A stretch of DNA of 64,000 nucleotides from Nitrincola iocasae (lineage in GTDB: Bacteria; Pseudomonadota; Gammaproteobacteria; Pseudomonadales; Balneatricaceae): NCBI RefSeq assembly GCF_008727795.1, contig NZ_CP044222.1, positions 1,984,001 to 2,048,000 on the forward strand, given 5' to 3'. The notes under the pieces were generated by a model. The model worked only from the letters and a program-made list of their open reading frames with translations. It had not been told where the DNA came from and made no database searches. How positions within the stretch are numbered: position 1 is the first letter of the stretch; every line of letters begins with the position of its first letter. Below are positions 59,965 to 64,000 of this stretch, piece by piece. The translations under genes and the position numbers were made by a program.

Positions 59965-62900
59965 CTATTTTTCCCGTGTATAGAAAAAATCCGCACCGCT
60001 GCCCATACTGCTGCTTTGCGTTTCAACTTTCCACATGGAGGAAAGACGATAGCTTAACGTTAATACGTCAACTGATTCAAGCAAACTGACACCATAACGA
60101 ATATAAAGTCTCGGTGTTAAATACTTGCCGATGAAGAAAGCTGAGTCACCGGTGTCATCACTGGCAAAACCTAACTCATCCAGACTCAATTCATCACGAA
60201 GTTGTCCTGTGATAGTATTGCCACCTCGCATAGATAATGACATCGCTGCCTGCAACATCATGGACTGCTCAGAAGCGGACGAATCACCCGGACCTCGCCC
60301 CAACACCAGATAGGACATGATACTGCTATCGGGCATTGCGGGTGTTGAAAAAAGTGTGAACTCAGGGACACGAATCGTTCCACCTATGCGCGCACCCGCC
60401 TCAACCGTGTCAACAATGCGGGCGACTCGAAGATCCAGCCCCGGATTGTCTATCGGCCCTCCGCTGAAAATCAGACTACCACGCTGGATGGTCATATCCT
60501 GACCAAATAGTCGGTAGTCACCACTTTCCACCTGAATCGAGCCTGAAGCCCGCGTTGCCGAAACAGCATCATCTTGTATGCGTAAACGCCCCAGTAGACG
60601 GCCGTTAAAACCAAAGGCCTCTACACGCACAGAGTCGCCCAGAATAAGTTCAATATCAGTTAATAGCGGCAAATTTTGCTCCGTCAGCGGCTCATCCAAC
60701 TGATCGGCGAACACCACATCATCGGATGCACTGACAGCACTTTGCGCCTGCTGTCTTGGTGGACGAATCAGCGCATAGGGTACGCTTAAACTGCCGCCTA
60801 CGTGAATAGCCTCATCGACACGAATTGCCAGATCCGGTGAAATCAGCAACTCGATTTCTGTATTCATTGCCTGAAAGTCTTTTCCTTTCAAGCTCAACTC
60901 TCCCTGCATACTGACCAGGTTAAACTGCCCTTGCAGTTGTATCTCGCCCTCGCCCGATCCAATTAACCCTTCAAGCGTCAGTATCTCGGCCTGTTCACCT
61001 TCAGCCAATAATTCAAATTGCAGCGGATCCAGGATAATGCCCTGTGCGGGTAGATCAACCGATCCATCATTCAATTGCAGCGAGCCGCGTACGGCGGGAT
61101 CAGGCAGACTACCACTGATAAATAAACGCCCTTGAAGATTTCCGGCGACATTCTGCACATTTGGTGCAAACACACTCACCAGAGTCAGATCATTGAGAGA
61201 AATATCTAACTCTCCGTCCAGTATTTGCCGTGAGGATAATTGCTGAATATTCAGATTAGCCAGCACCCGCCCGTCCATTTCAGTAAAGTTGGCATTCAGA
61301 TCGGCACGCAATTGATCATTAGTCAAATTCACCCGTAATTCGATCGGGTCCAGGTCAAAATCCGGCTGATCATCCGGGGTTAGTAGGCGCCCTGCTGAGG
61401 TTGTCAGAAACACCTCAGCTTCTGGGTTTTGGCTACCTTGCTGTGAAAAACTCCCGTTCAGGTTCAACTCAGATTCAATCTGGTTACCCTGTAGAAAAGG
61501 ATCAAGCAAATCAAGGGACAGCTGGGCCAGGCTGAACTCAGCACTTAATCTGTCGGATGTATTACGATTCACGCCGAAACAGAGCTCGGCAGATCGGCCC
61601 TCTTGTAAAAGACAGGTTTGTGTCAGTCCAAATGCAGGCGCTTGAAAGCTGATTTCAGATGTATCAGCCTGCGTCCAGCGTCCGGCTTCTTCACGATATA
61701 TATTGAGTTCTGACAAGCGTCCCTGATAACGCTGCTCCGCCCATGCACCGCGCACGGCAAGGGACAGGTCCAGCAGATCACCTACTACATCGAGTCGAAC
61801 GTTATGCGATTCAGGGCGGCCACTACCGCTGATCACCACACTATCGAGTGACTGGCCTGCCAGCAGCAGATCATTCAGTTTCAAATCCAGCTCGGACGTC
61901 TCGGCACCACTTAAATCAGTACGCACCTGCCCCTCAAGGCTCAGCACTCGATGCTGTTGAAAACGCAGATCAGAACCCTCAAGATCGGCACGGATAGCTG
62001 GCTGGCTTAAAGGTCCATTAACCTCTCCTGACAAGTGAAATTCGCCCGCCGCTTCGGCCAGCAACAGACTGAGATCGGGAGCAGAAAGCTGTACACGCAT
62101 AGCGAGTTGCTGGTTAATTAGCGTGCCGTTTGCCAACACCTGTGCACCACCTAATGAGACCTGCAGCTCATCAACCAGCATCTGCTCCGACGTATAGTCC
62201 ACCCGACCCTGGCCGCTTAGGGACTGATCACGTAACTCACCATTAAGACTCAGCAGCTCAGCACTAAATTCAGGACCTGACTCGGTGACCTTCCCCTGAC
62301 TTTGCAACTCAAGATTGATTAAGCCACTGAGCTCCGGATTAAAGAATCCAGGATCAAAATTACCTACCTCAATTCGGGTTTGCCATTCAGGTTGCTCAGA
62401 CCAGCCAACCTGCCCCGTAACATTAACTTCGCCACCCAGCAGACTTGCCAGCACGTTAATATCCCGCATTGACTCAAGATTACCTGTAGCACTCATGGCC
62501 AGATCCACATCTGGAAGATCAGCACCCTGTAAAAGAGTGTCCAGCCGTAAGACGTAATCTGACAAACGACCAGAAAGTGCCACCTCACCCTGGAGCGAGG
62601 CAAATTGGGCAGGTTGTTCCTGTGGCAAAATCGGGTAGTGTAGATTACTCCAGCCTAAGTTCAGCTCCAATTCCGGATCAGCCCAGTGCGCAACCTGTCC
62701 ACTCAACTGCACCGAGGATTCACTGTCTGGCAAGATGAGCGTCAGTTGCTCCAGATTCAGCTTTTCTCTGAACGGCTGCACTTCAGCGCGTAACTCAACG
62801 GCTAGTGCGCCGGTCATATCCGTCGCTGTCCGGGTATCCAGTAGCAGTTGCAATGCTTGAAGGCTTCCCGATAACTGCAATTTTCCCGTTACGGGTTCAG

Positions 62901-63558
62901 TCAGCGGATGATCTAATTTTTGATTGATAATCGATTCAATATCAGCAAGTTCAACGTGCCAGCTAATGTCAGACATCAGGTCATAATCAGCGATTGGCTG
63001 GAGTTCGGCCTGCATTTCAAGTCGGGTATTTCCATGTGACACTTGCAAGTCTTGCAGCACCAGCGTCTGACCACGAGTGAATGCAGACGCAGAGATTTTT
63101 TCCAGATTGAACTGCTGCTCACCCTGATGCAGCTCGAGATCAGTCAGCAACAGTGCTTGCAGCTCTAATCCCAGAGGCAAGGTGATCTCTGGCAATTCAG
63201 GCATGCCGGTAGAGGTTTCTTCAACCTGCTCCGGAGACGCTGGCAACTGCACTGTCAACTGATCAAGATGTACCTTTTCAATACAGACTTTCATGCGTAA
63301 CAAACAAGCAGGCTTCCAGTCCAGGGCCAGTTGTTCAAGTGATAGGCGAGTACCATCCTGATCATAAACCACCTTCGCAACCCGCAGGTTTGTCAGAGCA
63401 CCGGACACGGAGCCGATTTCAAGTGACTCAGGTAGAAACCCCTTACCCACCTTTAAACCCAGGCCTGCTACTCCTGGCACATACAATATCGCAAGCAGCA
63501 GATAAACAATGAATACCACAACCAGCAGAGGAATCAACAGCAGTCGTTTCAATCTCAC
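59965..63558 (-). CDS. tamB: Translocation and assembly module protein TamB
   Basis: Large periplasmic-spanning protein of 1197 residues. It has an N-terminal signal anchor (LLLIPLLVVVFIVYLLLAI) and a repetitive beta-rich body (alternating LELNLGWSNLHY, LQGEVALSG, LQLNDGSVDLPAQG motifs), ending in the conserved DUF490 domain (VESGDYRLFGQDMTIQRGSL, ARIGGTIRVPEFTLFS, SYLVLGRGPGD). It bridges the inner membrane to TamA in assembly of outer-membrane proteins and in lipid transport. The start is GTG at 63558, overlapping the tamA stop (GTGA). Length is near the usual 1200-1260. Confidence 0.93.
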   Translation of the reverse strand: MRLKRLLLIPLLVVVFIVYLLLAILYVPGVAGLGLKVGKGFLPESLEIGSVSGALTNLRVAKVVYDQDGTRLSLEQLALDWKPACLLRMKVCIEKVHLDQLTVQLPASPEQVEETSTGMPELPEITLPLGLELQALLLTDLELHQGEQQFNLEKISASAFTRGQTLVLQDLQVSHGNTRLEMQAELQPIADYDLMSDISWHVELADIESIINQKLDHPLTEPVTGKLQLSGSLQALQLLLDTRTATDMTGALAVELRAEVQPFREKLNLEQLTLILPDSESSVQLSGQVAHWADPELELNLGWSNLHYPILPQEQPAQFASLQGEVALSGRLSDYVLRLDTLLQGADLPDVDLAMSATGNLESMRDINVLASLLGGEVNVTGQVGWSEQPEWQTRIEVGNFDPGFFNPELSGLINLELQSQGKVTESGPEFSAELLSLNGELRDQSLSGQGRVDYTSEQMLVDELQVSLGGAQVLANGTLINQQLAMRVQLSAPDLSLLLAEAAGEFHLSGEVNGPLSQPAIRADLEGSDLRFQQHRVLSLEGQVRTDLSGAETSELDLKLNDLLLAGQSLDSVVISGSGRPESHNVRLDVVGDLLDLSLAVRGAWAEQRYQGRLSELNIYREEAGRWTQADTSEISFQAPAFGLTQTCLLQEGRSAELCFGVNRNTSDRLSAEFSLAQLSLDLLDPFLQGNQIESELNLNGSFSQQGSQNPEAEVFLTTSAGRLLTPDDQPDFDLDPIELRVNLTNDQLRADLNANFTEMDGRVLANLNIQQLSSRQILDGELDISLNDLTLVSVFAPNVQNVAGNLQGRLFISGSLPDPAVRGSLQLNDGSVDLPAQGIILDPLQFELLAEGEQAEILTLEGLIGSGEGEIQLQGQFNLVSMQGELSLKGKDFQAMNTEIELLISPDLAIRVDEAIHVGGSLSVPYALIRPPRQQAQSAVSASDDVVFADQLDEPLTEQNLPLLTDIELILGDSVRVEAFGFNGRLLGRLRIQDDAVSATRASGSIQVESGDYRLFGQDMTIQRGSLIFSGGPIDNPGLDLRVARIVDTVEAGARIGGTIRVPEFTLFSTPAMPDSSIMSYLVLGRGPGDSSASEQSMMLQAAMSLSMRGGNTITGQLRDELSLDELGFASDDTGDSAFFIGKYLTPRLYIRYGVSLLESVDVLTLSYRLSSMWKVETQSSSMGSGADFFYTREK

Positions 63559-64000
63559 AAATCAGGTCCTAAGGTAAAGTGAATCCTAAAGCCGCTGTCA
63601 CTAATGGGCTTGGCCAGATCAAGACGGATGGGGCCAACGGGTGACTGCCAACGTACACCGACACCTACGCTGGTTTTGATCGAGTCGTTAAAGTCATTAA
63701 AGGCGTTACCGGCATCCGCAAACACCGCCAAACGCCAGTCAGGACGAAACATGTAGTCTGTTTCAAGACTCCCCACCATAAGATATTGCCCCCCGACCAC
63801 ACTACCCTGGTCACTGACGGGCCCCAGCTCTTGATAATCATAGCCTCGTACACTGTTATCACCACCAGCATAAAAACGCAGGCTGGCCGGCACCCGCTCA
63901 AAACTACTACTGGTCAGTGCACCCAAATCGAACCGAGATAATAAACGCCACTTCTCTCCCATCGGATCAACACGCTTACCACTCAGTGTCAGTTGCAGCA
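63555..64000 (-). CDS. tamA: TamA outer-membrane assembly protein, 3' part
   Basis: The last 148 codons or so of a BamA/TamA-family barrel protein; the 5' part lies beyond the right edge. The C-terminal strands carry RFYAGGDNSVRGYDYQELGP (the conserved RGY motif), LAVFADAGNAFNDF and GVGVRWQSPVGPIRLDLAKP, ending IHFTLGPDL, with a barrel-type terminal strand. TamA is the outer-membrane partner of TamB, and the stop overlaps the tamB start, as is usual for this pair. It is open to the window end at 64000. Confidence 0.92.
   Translation of the reverse strand, partial: LQLTLSGKRVDPMGEKWRLLSRFDLGALTSSSFERVPASLRFYAGGDNSVRGYDYQELGPVSDQGSVVGGQYLMVGSLETDYMFRPDWRLAVFADAGNAFNDFNDSIKTSVGVGVRWQSPVGPIRLDLAKPISDSGFRIHFTLGPDL

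Noticed and set aside
62315..62557. Plus-strand frames inside tamB and other long genes
   Set aside because: They are antisense or out-of-frame shadows of strong genes and show no independent start signals.
1..64000. tRNA, rRNA, CRISPR arrays, insertion sequences with transposase, prophage genes
   Set aside because: I looked for cloverleaf-like arms, regularly spaced direct repeats, transposase-type proteins and phage structural genes and found none.

Overview
The window looks like the replication-terminus region of a gammaproteobacterial chromosome. It carries a recognisable XerCD dif site at 32534-32561. GGGNAGGG octamers (the FtsK-orienting KOPS motif) found by eye point toward it from both sides. 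Family-level cues (EfpL, OsmF-type transporter, AlaC, FolX/FolE/FolM, RimO, form II RubisCO with CbbQO, YbiT, TamAB) fit a free-living marine autotroph or mixotroph, perhaps Oceanospirillales-like. That placement is inference. No rRNA, tRNA or CRISPR array was seen.

Layout, left part. 1-5251: the start of an EF-P-like gene, a four-gene betaine/osmoprotectant ABC transporter (yehZYXW order) and the alanine aminotransferase alaC, all on the minus strand. 5252-6001: a non-coding stretch with a tandem repeat and two inverted copies of a MITE-like element. 6002-12654: a GNAT-nitrilase fusion, the folX-folE-folM tetrahydromonapterin operon, a sirtuin with a DUF1904 gene, a lipoprotein and rimO. 12803-14664: a KfrA-like DNA-binding protein with a candidate operator touching its start, an unrecognised gene and an orphan response regulator.

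Central part, 14684-32461: a complete-looking Calvin-Benson-Bassham locus arranged around cbbR. Leftward run cbbR, cbbM (form II RubisCO), cbbQ, cbbO (RubisCO activase pair) and cbbA. Rightward run cbbY, cbbF, cbbP, cbbZ, gap, pntA, pntB, tkt and pykA. The proton-translocating transhydrogenase genes sit between gap and tkt, which suggests NADPH supply is co-expressed with carbon fixation. Phosphoglycerate kinase is not in the cluster. Two AT-rich inverted repeats, one before each arm, are the likely CbbR sites.

Terminus and right part. 32462-41258: dif, a 56-bp near-perfect palindrome, a 7TM-DISM diguanylate cyclase, a frameshifted HigA-like antitoxin, a type I restriction-modification system (hsdR-hsdM-hsdS) and a decayed gene tail. 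41259-51316: stress and redox genes (two wrbA paralogues, a cation exchanger, a YcaQ-like glycosylase, a ClC protein lacking the gating glutamate, an ArsR/ene-reductase operon) and a PAS-GGDEF cyclase preceded by a perfect 34-bp palindrome that shares its core with the KfrA-like gene's operator. 51418-64000: housekeeping and envelope genes (rhlE, ybiT, a YgjP-type protease, two L,D-transpeptidases, an HTH-receiver regulator, pbpG, tamB and the 3' part of tamA).
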